DNA of 8,494 nt, from contig DATAHR010000256.1 of NCBI GenBank assembly GCA_036263035.1, positions 1 to 8,494 of the forward strand, written 5' to 3'. Position 1 is the stretch's first letter. Each line of letters opens with the position of its first letter. The notes beneath the pieces were generated by a model. The model saw nothing but the letters and a program-made list of their open reading frames with translations. It was not told where the DNA came from and made no database searches. This stretch comes from JAICYJ01 sp036263035 (lineage in GTDB: Bacteria; Actinomycetota; Thermoleophilia; Gaiellales; JAICJC01). Below, piece by piece: positions 1 through 6,701 of this stretch. The position numbers and the translations under genes are program-made.

Positions 1-1044
1 AAGAAGTACCGCCTCCTGGTGACAAACGCATCGGGCACGCTGCTCGACCAGACGACCGACTCGACGTCCTTCGTGGCCCCGATCGGGCTGCCGCAGGGGC
101 TGATCTCGTGGAAGGTCGAGGCGCTCGACCAGAACAACACCGCGTTGACCTGGTCGCCGGTGCAGTCATTCACGCACACCCTGGCGGCTCCGACCATCCC
201 GAGCGGCCCCGGGATCAACCCGGCCGGCGGGGCGGACATCCCGGCCTGGCAGTGGAACCCCGTGGACGGTGCGTCCAAATACGAGATCCAGGTGCAGTGG
301 GAGAACCCGCCGGGCCACTCGACATCGCAGTCCTGGCAGACGACCGCCAACGCGTGGTCGGCCGCCAGCATGACCGGCGTCGGCCAGTTCCAGTGGCGTG
401 TGCGGGCGCTGTACCCCACGCTGACGAGCAGCACCGTGGCCGGTGACTACAGCGCGTGGCAGGCCTTCAACCGGACGATTCCGGGCCCGGCCGGCCTGGC
501 GTCCGATCTGGCCAGCACCACCACCGGCGTGACGAAGGTGCTGACGACGTGGAATCCGAGCCTCGGAGCCAAGTCATACAAGGTCGAGTTCTCGACGACG
601 AACTCGTTCACCTCGACCTTCGACAGCGCGACGGTGCAGAACGCGTCCTACGCACCGACGCTCTCGAGCTTCGGGTCGACCGGCTACACGAACGGCGGCA
701 CGATCTACTGGCGCGTCGCCACGGTCGATGACGACAACAACACCGGCAGCTGGTCGGTCAGCACGCTGACGCTTCCGACGAAGACGGTGCTGACCAGCTC
801 GTCGTCGTCCATCCACAAGGGCGTCACGACCAGCGTCACCTTCACCCTGAAGACGGTCGGCGGCACCGGTGTCGTCGGCGCCTCCGTGCATGTCAGCGGT
901 GCCGGCGTGGTCGCGGCCACCAAGACCACCGGCACCGGCGGCAAGGTGACGTTCAAGCTGAAGCCGACGAAGACCGGCAAGGTGGCGGTAACGGCGAGCA
1001 AGGTCGGCTACTACAAGGCGACCTACACGCTCAGCACCTACTAG
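1..1044 (+). CDS. C-terminal part of an extracellular fibronectin-III-like / Ig-like repeat protein (5' partial)
   Basis: The reading frame is open from base 1 (KKYRLLVTNASG...), so the GTG at base 19 is an internal valine codon and the gene begins upstream of the window. 347 residues are visible. Three fibronectin-III-like units can be seen, at about residues 1-60, 65-160 and 165-258. Each ends in a W-x-V-x-A strand followed by a W-S or W-Q strand (WKVEALD, WRVRALYP, WRVATVDD), and units 2 and 3 open with a W-N-P strand (WQWNPVDGASKYEI, TWNPSLGAKSYKVEF). Residues about 260-347 form a beta-sandwich resembling a bacterial Ig-like (Big_1/invasin-like) domain, with G-V-x-G-A-x-V, a TTGTGGKVTFKLKP strand pair and a closing AVTASKVGYYKATYTL. 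There is no LPXTG signal and no C-terminal membrane helix. Thr, Ser and Asn content is high and cysteine is absent, as expected for secreted proteins. Its role is unknown; adhesion, surface-layer or carbohydrate-enzyme accessory functions are all possible. No link to the downstream operon is implied. Confidence 0.85.
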   Translation, partial: KKYRLLVTNASGTLLDQTTDSTSFVAPIGLPQGLISWKVEALDQNNTALTWSPVQSFTHTLAAPTIPSGPGINPAGGADIPAWQWNPVDGASKYEIQVQWENPPGHSTSQSWQTTANAWSAASMTGVGQFQWRVRALYPTLTSSTVAGDYSAWQAFNRTIPGPAGLASDLASTTTGVTKVLTTWNPSLGAKSYKVEFSTTNSFTSTFDSATVQNASYAPTLSSFGSTGYTNGGTIYWRVATVDDDNNTGSWSVSTLTLPTKTVLTSSSSSIHKGVTTSVTFTLKTVGGTGVVGASVHVSGAGVVAATKTTGTGGKVTFKLKPTKTGKVAVTASKVGYYKATYTLSTY

Positions 1045-1070
1045 CGGTCTGGAGCACTGCGGGGGGTTCA

Positions 1071-1098
1071 CGGGCCTGGGCGGAAACGTCCGGGCCCG
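1071..1098 (+). terminator. Hairpin, probable terminator after the repeat protein gene
   Basis: A 12-bp stem (1071-1082 with 1087-1098, all pairs Watson-Crick except two G-U wobbles) is closed by a GAAA (GNRA) tetraloop at 1083-1086. It lies 27 bases after the stop codon at 1042-1044. The following bases (CCTCGTTTGCCTTCCTC) are pyrimidine-rich with only a short T run, so it is a weak-tail intrinsic terminator by sequence. It separates the repeat-protein gene from the catabolic block. Confidence 0.65.
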
Positions 1099-1157
1099 CC
1101 TCGTTTGCCTTCCTCGCTGCATCGATCCACGCTCTGCTTCGGCTTCATAGAATCTTC

Positions 1158-1186
1158 TTTGCAAATCCTCCGTGATCGCGGATACT
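1158..1186 (+). promoter_or_regulatory. Candidate sigma70-type promoter with an internal dyad, upstream of the monooxygenase operon
   Basis: TTTGCA at 1158-1163 (4 of 6 to the -35 consensus) and GATACT at 1181-1186 (4 of 6 to the -10 consensus) are spaced 17 bases apart. A start near 1193 would leave a leader of about 20 bases containing the AGGAGG ribosome site. Between the boxes is an imperfect 14-bp inverted repeat centred on GATC (TCCGTGATCGCGGA, 1169-1182), also bracketed by ATCC/GGAT half-sites at 1165-1168 and 1180-1183. It could be an operator for the LysR protein encoded in the operon. An alternative -10, TAGAAT at 1148-1153, has no good -35 partner. This is pattern matching only. 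Confidence 0.35.
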
Positions 1187-1213
1187 CCGCGCACCACACG
1201 AGGAGGGCGGCGG

Positions 1214-2686
1214 ATGATCCGCACCGGCGAGGAGTACCGCGAATCGATCAGGGACGGCCGAGAGGTCTGGATGAACGGCGAGCGCATCCAGGATGTCACC
1301 GCCCACCCCGCCTTCAAGCCGCTCGTCGACGTCCGCGCCCGCATCTACGACATGGCGCACGACCCCGACACGCGGGACGTCATGAGCTACGCGGACGACG
1401 CCACCGGCGAGCGGCACGCGATCGGGCTCAAGCTGCCCGAGACGACCGAGGATTGGCACGCGAAGCGCCGGGCCGTGGACGCCGTGATGGACGACGTCGG
1501 CGGCGTGGTGATCCGCGTCGGCGACGAGACGGTCGGCGAGATGTGGTCGCTCTACGACGGGCGCGACGTGCTGAACGAGGTCGACCCCCAGTTCTCGGAG
1601 AACATCGAGCGGCACATCCACCGCGTGCTCCATGCCGACCCGTTCCACGTCTCCGCCAACACCGACCCCAAGGGCGACCGCTCCAAGCGCCCGCAGGAGC
1701 AGGACCCCGACATGCTGCTCCATCTCGTTCGCGAGACGGACAACGGCATCGTCGTGCGCGGGGCCAAGTACGAGACCGCCGCCGCCTATGCGAACCAGGC
1801 CTTCGTCAAGCCGACGATCGCCAACTGGGGCGACAGCGAGCTCTCCGACTACGCCCTCGGTTTCATCTGCGACATGGGCTCGCCGGGCATCAAGCACATC
1901 TGCCGCACCGGGTTCGCCGGCCGCGCGCCCGCTGAGGACTACCCGCTCGCGAACCGGTTCGACGAGGTGGACACGCTGGTCGTCTTCGACGACGTCGAGA
2001 TCCCCTGGGAGAACGTCCTCTTCTACCGCCACACCCGCGCGGCCACCTTCATCCGCTCGACGCTGCACCGCTACAGCGCGTTCGCCTTCGTGCAGCGGAT
2101 CCAGAGGGTCGCCGACATGCTGATCGGCGCCGCGCTCTTCAACGTCCGCCAGACCGGGCTCGAGCGCCAGCAGGCGGTGCAGGAGAAGCTGGCGACGCTG
2201 GCCTGCTACCGCGAGGGCATCAACGCCCACCTGACGGCGGCCATCGCAACGGCCGAGCGGTCGCCGGGCGGCCTCCTGATGCCCAATCAGTCGCTGCTCT
2301 ACACCGGCCGCGTCCACGCCTGCACCCAGCTGCCGGCCATGATGCACATCGCCCGTGAGCTGGTCGGCGGGCAGATCTGCGTGACACCCGACGCGGCCAC
2401 CTTCCGGCACCCGGAGACCGGGCCGTGGATGGAGAAGTTCTATTCGATCAACGACCGGTGGGGCGCGGAGGACCGGCGCAGGCTGCTCGCCTTCGCCCGC
2501 GACCTGCTGAACTCCGACTATGCCGGCCACCGGCTGACGTTCCAGCTGTTCGCGCAGTCGCCGCCGTTCGCGCACCTGGGCGCCGTGTACCGCAACTTCG
2601 ACTTCGACGGCGCGCTCGAGGTCGTGCAGCGGTCAGCCGGCCTCTCGGATCGCGTGCTCGCCGAGCCGGTGAAAGGCGCGGCATGA
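1214..2686 (+). CDS. HpaB-family FADH2-dependent monooxygenase (4-hydroxyphenylacetate 3-hydroxylase family), substrate uncertain
   Basis: The protein has 490 residues, close to the roughly 480-520 of the family. ATG 1214 is chosen because AGGAGG at 1201-1206 sits 7 bases before it; the in-frame ATG at 1172 has no comparable site. Family hallmarks are clear: an N-terminal RTGEEYRESIRDGREVWMNG, the flavin-region DPKGDRSKRPQEQDP (from residue 151), DNGIVVRGAKYETAAAYANQ (from 176), CDMGSPGIKHICR (219-231) and FDEVDTLVVFDDVEIPWENV (249-268). Known relatives are cytosolic and use FADH2 supplied by a separate HpaC-type reductase to hydroxylate a phenol ortho to its hydroxyl; no reductase is visible here. 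By eye-alignment the R-S-P-D-Y motif is replaced near RVGDE, and the active-site His of the T-H-A segment is Ser147, so 4-hydroxyphenylacetate may not be the substrate. The homologous 4-hydroxybutyryl-CoA dehydratase is unlikely because its N-terminal Fe-S cysteines are missing. It is the first gene of the block, and its TGA overlaps the next ATG (ATGA). Confidence 0.88.
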   Translation: MIRTGEEYRESIRDGREVWMNGERIQDVTAHPAFKPLVDVRARIYDMAHDPDTRDVMSYADDATGERHAIGLKLPETTEDWHAKRRAVDAVMDDVGGVVIRVGDETVGEMWSLYDGRDVLNEVDPQFSENIERHIHRVLHADPFHVSANTDPKGDRSKRPQEQDPDMLLHLVRETDNGIVVRGAKYETAAAYANQAFVKPTIANWGDSELSDYALGFICDMGSPGIKHICRTGFAGRAPAEDYPLANRFDEVDTLVVFDDVEIPWENVLFYRHTRAATFIRSTLHRYSAFAFVQRIQRVADMLIGAALFNVRQTGLERQQAVQEKLATLACYREGINAHLTAAIATAERSPGGLLMPNQSLLYTGRVHACTQLPAMMHIARELVGGQICVTPDAATFRHPETGPWMEKFYSINDRWGAEDRRRLLAFARDLLNSDYAGHRLTFQLFAQSPPFAHLGAVYRNFDFDGALEVVQRSAGLSDRVLAEPVKGAA

Positions 2687-3102
2687 GCCACACGCGCATC
2701 CGTCCCTTCAACACGCGCGACACCTATCCCGAGCAGAACCTCGACAACGACCTCTGCCAGGCTGTCCGCGCCGGCAACACGATCTTCCTGCGAGGGCAGA
2801 TCGGCCAGGATCTCGAGACACGGGAATCCGTCGGGATCGGCGACGCGGAGGCGCAAGCCGAGCAGGCCATGGCCAACATCGCGATGCTGCTCGAGGAGGC
2901 CGGCGGCAGGCTGGAGGACATCGTCAAGGTCGTCGTCTACCTCACGGACATCCGCTACCGCGAGCCGGTCTACCGGGTGATGGGCCGGTGGCTGAAGGGC
3001 GTGTTCCCGGTCTCGACCGGCCTCGTCGTCAGCGCGCTGGCCCGGCCGGAATGGGTGGTCGAGATCGACGCCACTGCCGTCGTCCCCGATCAGCGGGCAT
3101 GA
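2683..3102 (+). CDS. Rid family (RidA/YjgF/RutC-like) protein lacking the usual deaminase arginine
   Basis: This 139-residue protein has the expected size for a Rid-family trimer subunit. ATG 2683 overlaps the monooxygenase stop (ATGA), and GAAAGG at 2671-2676 lies 6 bases before it; a longer same-frame extension upstream would lie inside the monooxygenase gene. Visible family features are VRAGNTIFLRGQIGQD near the N-terminus, the central helix EAQAEQAMANIAMLLEEAGG, the strand IVKVVVYLTDI, and the C-terminal FPVSTGLVVSALARPEWVVE with Glu127 (EIDATAV). In classical RidA the F-P-A-R segment carries the Arg that holds the imine/enamine carboxylate; here the aligned position is Ser111, so 2-iminoacid deaminase activity is not expected. 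Such Arg-less members are often pathway-specific. Given its neighbours, it may act on a reactive imine, enamine or carbamate-like intermediate, or bind a ligand; that is inference. Confidence 0.9.
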   Translation: MSHTRIRPFNTRDTYPEQNLDNDLCQAVRAGNTIFLRGQIGQDLETRESVGIGDAEAQAEQAMANIAMLLEEAGGRLEDIVKVVVYLTDIRYREPVYRVMGRWLKGVFPVSTGLVVSALARPEWVVEIDATAVVPDQRA

Positions 3103-3773
3103 CCTTCTCGCTGGCCGGACTGTGCGAAAAGACGGGCATGGTTGGCATGGTCGTGTCGTCGTCCAGCCCGGCCGTTGCGGCCCGGTGCGCGCACGTGCGG
3201 GCGGGGGTCGGGGCCGCGGCGTCGCAGAACGTCACCGACCCTCGGCTGGGGCCGAAGATGCTGGATCTGATCGCGGCGGGCGTCCCCGCCGGTGAGGCCG
3301 TCGCCCGGGTCGCCGCCGAGGCGCCCCACGCAGAGCACCGTCAGCTGACGGCGGTCGACCGCAACGGCGGCACGGGCGTCTACTGCGGCGAGCAGACGCT
3401 CGGCCTCTATGCATTCGCCGAGCAGCGCAATGCCGTCGCCGCCGGGAATCTGCTCGGGGACGCGGGCGTGCCCTCTGCCATGGTCGATGCCTTCGCCGCG
3501 TTCCCCGACGCGCACATAGGCGACCGGCTCGTGGCGGCACTGGCGGCGGGAATGGAGGCCGGCGGCGAGGCCGGCCCGGTGCGATCGGCAGGCGTGGTCA
3601 TTTGTGACCGCGAGTCATGGCCGGTGACCGACCTGCGCGTCGACTGGGACGACGAGCCGATCGCGCGGCTGGCCCAGCTCTGGCAGCTGTGGAAGCCGCA
3701 GGCAGACGCATACGTGACGCGCGCGCTCGACCCCGGCGCCGCGCCGAGCTACGGGGTGCCGGGGGACGAGTGA
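3099..3773 (+). CDS. DUF1028 family protein, predicted Ntn-hydrolase fold
   Basis: The protein has 224 residues. ATG 3099 overlaps the Rid stop (ATGA) and has only a weak ribosome site (AGCGGG), so translational coupling is likely. Hallmarks of DUF1028 are the start MTFSLAGLCEKTGMVGMVVS, where most members read M-T-[FY]-S-I-V-A-R-D; the AVAARCAHVRAGVGAAASQN strand, followed by TDPRLGPKMLDLIAAG; EHRQLTAVDRNGGTGVYCG; and AGNLLGDAGVPSAMVDAF. The family is thought to adopt an N-terminal-nucleophile hydrolase fold. Thr2, exposed after Met removal, would be the nucleophile, implying amide or C-N bond hydrolysis; to my knowledge no general substrate is established. A variable C-terminal tail (PQADAYVTRALDPG...) follows. 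The position between a Rid gene and a regulator fits a role in nitrogen release from a pathway intermediate. Confidence 0.85.
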   Translation: MTFSLAGLCEKTGMVGMVVSSSSPAVAARCAHVRAGVGAAASQNVTDPRLGPKMLDLIAAGVPAGEAVARVAAEAPHAEHRQLTAVDRNGGTGVYCGEQTLGLYAFAEQRNAVAAGNLLGDAGVPSAMVDAFAAFPDAHIGDRLVAALAAGMEAGGEAGPVRSAGVVICDRESWPVTDLRVDWDDEPIARLAQLWQLWKPQADAYVTRALDPGAAPSYGVPGDE

Positions 3774-4699
3774 GGTTCTCGTTCCGCCAGCTCGAGTACT
3801 TCGTCGCCGCCGGAGAGACCGGGAGCGTGACCCGTGCCGCTCAGGGCTCGCACAGCGCCCAGCCGACCGTGTCCGCCGCGATCGCGAAGCTCGAGCGGGC
3901 GCTCGGCGTGCAGCTGTTCGTCCGCCACCACGCGCAGGGCCTCTCGCTGACGCCCGAGGGACGCCGCTTCCTGGGCGAGGCGAAGGAGCTGCTCCGTCAC
4001 GCGTCGGAGGTGGAGCGCCTGGCGGTGACGCTGAGCGATGAGATCGCGGGCGTACTCGACCTCGGGTGCCTCGTCACCCTCGCGCCGCTGGTCGCGCCCA
4101 GCCTGGTGCGCGGCTTCGAAGCGGCGAACCCCCGCGTGCACGTCGAGCTGGTCGAGTCCCACCAGGACGGGCTGCTTGAGCGCCTGCGCGCCGGGCTGAC
4201 CAGCGCCGCCCTCACCTACGACCTGCAGCTGCCCGCCGACGTCGAGTTCGAGCCGCTGGTCGAGCTGCCCCCGCACGCCCTGCTGCCCGCGGGCCACCGC
4301 CTGGCGCTGCGCAAGCGGGTGGGGTTGGGTGAGCTGGCACACGAGCCGCACATCCTGCTCGACCTCCCGCTCAGCCGCGACTACTTCCTGCAGCTGTTCG
4401 CCGAGGCGGGGCTCGAGCCGGTGATCGCGCTTCGCTCGGAGCATCCCGAGACGATCCGCACGCTGGTCGCCAACGGGTTCGGCTACGGCATCGTCAACGC
4501 GCGGCCGCGCAACGACCGCGCCCTGGACGGCGAGCCTGTGGTGACGGTGCCGCTGCGCGAGACGCACCGTCCGATGCGCCTTGGGCTGGCGTCGCTGCGC
4601 GGGATCCGCGAGACTCGTACGATCACCGCCTTCAAGCAGCACTGCCGAGAGACGATCACGCCGGACGGTGTCCCGGGCATGCTGGGAGCGGGAGCCTAG
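3770..4699 (+). CDS. LysR-type transcriptional regulator
   Basis: The protein has 309 residues, typical for the family. The start is GTG 3770, overlapping the DUF1028 stop (GTGA), with GGGGGA at 3761-3766 upstream; the ORF extension back to 3617 lies inside the previous gene and is not real. Residues 3-62 form the winged helix-turn-helix: FSFRQLEYFVAAGETGSVTR, then AQPTVSAAIAKLERALGVQL and FVRHHAQGLSLTPEGRRFL. A linker helix follows, and an effector-binding domain (about 90-295) includes DLGCLVTLAPLVAPSLVRGF, the strand VHVELVESHQDGLLERLRAG, and the second-lobe motif TLVANGFGYGIVNARP. It lies on the same strand inside the block, rather than divergent from its target as is common for LysR genes, so autoregulation through the upstream promoter is plausible. 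The effector is unknown; the amine, aromatic acid or aldehyde of the pathway is inferred. Confidence 0.93.
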   Translation: MRFSFRQLEYFVAAGETGSVTRAAQGSHSAQPTVSAAIAKLERALGVQLFVRHHAQGLSLTPEGRRFLGEAKELLRHASEVERLAVTLSDEIAGVLDLGCLVTLAPLVAPSLVRGFEAANPRVHVELVESHQDGLLERLRAGLTSAALTYDLQLPADVEFEPLVELPPHALLPAGHRLALRKRVGLGELAHEPHILLDLPLSRDYFLQLFAEAGLEPVIALRSEHPETIRTLVANGFGYGIVNARPRNDRALDGEPVVTVPLRETHRPMRLGLASLRGIRETRTITAFKQHCRETITPDGVPGMLGAGA

Positions 4700-4705
4700 G
4701 ATTTG
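4684..4705 (+). promoter_or_regulatory. Ribosome binding site deciding a TTG start for the amine oxidase
   Basis: GGGAG occurs twice (4684-4688 and 4690-4694) near the end of the LysR gene. The second copy is 8 bases before TTG 4703. No ATG or GTG in the same frame lies between the LysR stop and the conserved N-terminal H-P-L-D-P-L motif at residues 10-15, so TTG 4703 is the only sensible start. Confidence 0.6.
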
Positions 4706-6616
4706 GACGCGACCGCGGCAGGCACCACGCACCCACTCGACCCGCTCGGCGAGGCCGAGCTCGAACGCGCGGTCGAGCTGCTGCGGCGCGAAGGGCTCGC
4801 ACGCGAGCGCACCCGCCTGATCAGCGTCGACCTGCTCGAGCCCGAGAAGGCGGCGCTCACGGGGTGGCGCGACGGAGGCCAGCTGCCGCCTCGGTGCGCC
4901 CGGGCGGTGCTCCTCCACAACGACAGCGGTGACGCCGTCGAGTGTGTGCTCGACCTCGATGCCGACAGGGTGCTCGAGCGCCGCACGCTGGAGGGCATGC
5001 AGCCCGCCGTCAGCATCGACGAGTACTTCGAGGCCGCCGTTGCGTGCAGGGAGGACCCGGAGTTCCGGGAGGCGCTGGCGCGAAGGGGCATAACCGGCGA
5101 TCAGATCAACCTCGTGCACGTCGAGCCCTGGACGGTGGGAGCCTTCGAGGAGCCGGGACGCCGGGTGGCGCGCTGCCTGTCGTGGCTCCGCTCCTCGGAT
5201 GACGACGTCAATCCGTACGGACGGCCGATCGGGAACCTTGTCGCTGTCATCGACCTGAACGAAATGCGCGTGCTGCGTGTGGACGATCACGGCGCCATCC
5301 CCGTGCCCGAGGGCGCCTGGGACTACCGCGACGGCGGCGGGACGGGCTACCGGGACGATCAGAAGCCGATCGAGATCACCCAGCCGGACGGGGTCAGCTT
5401 CGAGCTGCACGGCCGCGAGCTGCGATGGCAGAAGTGGCGGCTGCGCGTCGGGTTCTCGCATCGCGAGAGCCTCGTGCTGCACGAGATCGCCTACCAGGAG
5501 GGCGACGAGCTGCGGCCGGTCTGCCACCGGGCGTCGATCGCGGAGCTGATCATCCCCTACGGCGACCCGAACCCGACGGTGCACTTCAAGAACGTGTTCG
5601 ATATCGGCGAGTACGGTGTTGGCCCATTGGTAAACGCGCTCGAGCTGGGCTGTGACTGCCTGGGCGACATCACCTACCTCGACGCGTGCTGCATCAACAG
5701 CGCGGGGGAGGTCGTGCGGCTGCCAAACGCGATCTGCATCCACGAGGAGGACTATGGGATCCTCTGGAAGCACACCGACGACGCGACCGGACAGGTGCAC
5801 GTCGCCCGGTCGCGCAGACTGGTCATCTCGTGCATCACGACCGTCGGGAACTACGAGTACGGGTTCTTCTGGTACCTGTACCAGGACGGCGGGATCCAGT
5901 TCGAGGGCAAGCTGACCGGCATCATCCTCACGGCCGGCGTGCCCGCGGGCTCCGAGCAGCGGCACGCCACCGAAGTGGCGCCGGGGGTGGCCGCCGGCTA
6001 TCACCAGCACTTCTTCACGGCTCGCCTCGACATGGACGTCGACGGCTCGCGGAACGTCGCGTACGAGATCGAATCTGCGCCGGTGCCGGCGGGCGACGGA
6101 AATGCCGACGGAACGGCCTTCACGACCCACCGTCGCACGTTCCGGCGCGAGTCGGAGGCCAGACGTGACGTCGCGCCACTGCAGGCTCGCCGCTGGCGGG
6201 TGGAGAACCCGGAGCGCCGCAACCGCATGGGACAACCAGTCGCCTACGAGCTTGTTCCCGGCGAGAACGTCGCGCCGATGGCCCTGCCCAACTCGCAGTT
6301 CCGGCGCCGCGCCGGCTTCCTCGACCACCACCTGTGGGTGACGCCCTACCGGCCGGACGAGCGCTTCCCGGGCGGTGAGTACCCGAACCAGCACGCCGGA
6401 GGCGACGGGCTGCCGCGGTGGACGGCGGACGACCGGCCGCTCGAGAACGAGGACGTGGTGCTCTGGTACTCGTTCGGCGCGCACCACATCCCGCGGCTGG
6501 AGGACTGGCCGGTGATGCCGGTGGCGTACTGCGGCTTCCATCTGCGCCCGGTCGGCTTCTTCGACCAGAGCCCGGCGCTGGACGTGCCGCCGCCGCATCC
6601 GGCGCACTGTCACTAG
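4703..6616 (+). CDS. Copper-containing primary amine oxidase (TPQ cofactor)
   Basis: The 637-residue length matches bacterial copper amine oxidases (Arthrobacter globiformis enzyme about 638). TTG 4703 starts 3 bases after the LysR stop. HPLDPLGEAELERAV (10-24) is the standard N-terminus, followed by the N2/N3 domains and the catalytic beta-sandwich from about residue 215. All active-site residues are present: the cofactor-precursor Tyr384 in T-V-G-N-Y-E-Y, the catalytic-base Asp300 in FDIGEYGVG, and copper ligands His434 and His436 (YHQHF) and His595 (HHIPRLEDWPVMP). The C-terminus GFFDQSPALDVPP is typical. The enzyme oxidises R-CH2-NH2 to an aldehyde, releasing NH3 and H2O2; the family takes phenethylamine, tyramine or histamine, and the sequence alone does not tell which. 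There is no signal peptide, so it should be cytoplasmic. Next to an HpaB-type oxygenase, an aromatic amine such as tyramine is the natural guess. No aldehyde dehydrogenase or catalase is in the window. Confidence 0.95.
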   Translation: MDATAAGTTHPLDPLGEAELERAVELLRREGLARERTRLISVDLLEPEKAALTGWRDGGQLPPRCARAVLLHNDSGDAVECVLDLDADRVLERRTLEGMQPAVSIDEYFEAAVACREDPEFREALARRGITGDQINLVHVEPWTVGAFEEPGRRVARCLSWLRSSDDDVNPYGRPIGNLVAVIDLNEMRVLRVDDHGAIPVPEGAWDYRDGGGTGYRDDQKPIEITQPDGVSFELHGRELRWQKWRLRVGFSHRESLVLHEIAYQEGDELRPVCHRASIAELIIPYGDPNPTVHFKNVFDIGEYGVGPLVNALELGCDCLGDITYLDACCINSAGEVVRLPNAICIHEEDYGILWKHTDDATGQVHVARSRRLVISCITTVGNYEYGFFWYLYQDGGIQFEGKLTGIILTAGVPAGSEQRHATEVAPGVAAGYHQHFFTARLDMDVDGSRNVAYEIESAPVPAGDGNADGTAFTTHRRTFRRESEARRDVAPLQARRWRVENPERRNRMGQPVAYELVPGENVAPMALPNSQFRRRAGFLDHHLWVTPYRPDERFPGGEYPNQHAGGDGLPRWTADDRPLENEDVVLWYSFGAHHIPRLEDWPVMPVAYCGFHLRPVGFFDQSPALDVPPPHPAHCH

Positions 6617-6661
6617 GGATCCCCCCGACGCCACAGCTCCCACGCTGCGGCACGATCGGTG

Positions 6662-6686
6662 GCGGGCGGCCGTCCCGGCCGTCCGC
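6662..6686 (+). terminator. GC-rich hairpin between the amine oxidase and the Vps62-like gene
   Basis: A 10-bp stem (6662-6671 with 6677-6686, one G-U wobble) has a 5-base loop (GTCCC), starting 46 bases after the amine oxidase stop. There is no T run after it, only CAACA and then the next gene's GGGAGG site at 6691. It could end the upstream operon, protect its 3' end, or modulate translation of the next gene. The rest of 6617-6701 shows nothing recognisable. Confidence 0.4.
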
Positions 6687-6701
6687 AACAGGGAGGTGAA
6701 C

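Noticed and set aside
22..780. DNA-level tandem repeats in the fibronectin-III-like region
   Set aside because: The units resemble each other only at the protein-fold level; I see no repeated nucleotide stretch long enough to call a repeat.
1172..1213. An upstream ATG giving a 14-residue longer monooxygenase
   Set aside because: It lacks a ribosome site and would overlap the candidate promoter. ATG 1214 has AGGAGG at ideal spacing and matches the family N-terminus.
1145..2575. A 476-codon open frame on the - strand across the monooxygenase gene
   Set aside because: The + strand encodes a full-length HpaB-family protein with a good ribosome site. The antisense frame shows no recognisable domain and is a GC-bias shadow.
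1214..2686. 4-hydroxybutyryl-CoA dehydratase as the identity of the HpaB-like protein
   Set aside because: That homologue needs Fe-S ligands including two closely spaced cysteines near residue 100, which are absent here.
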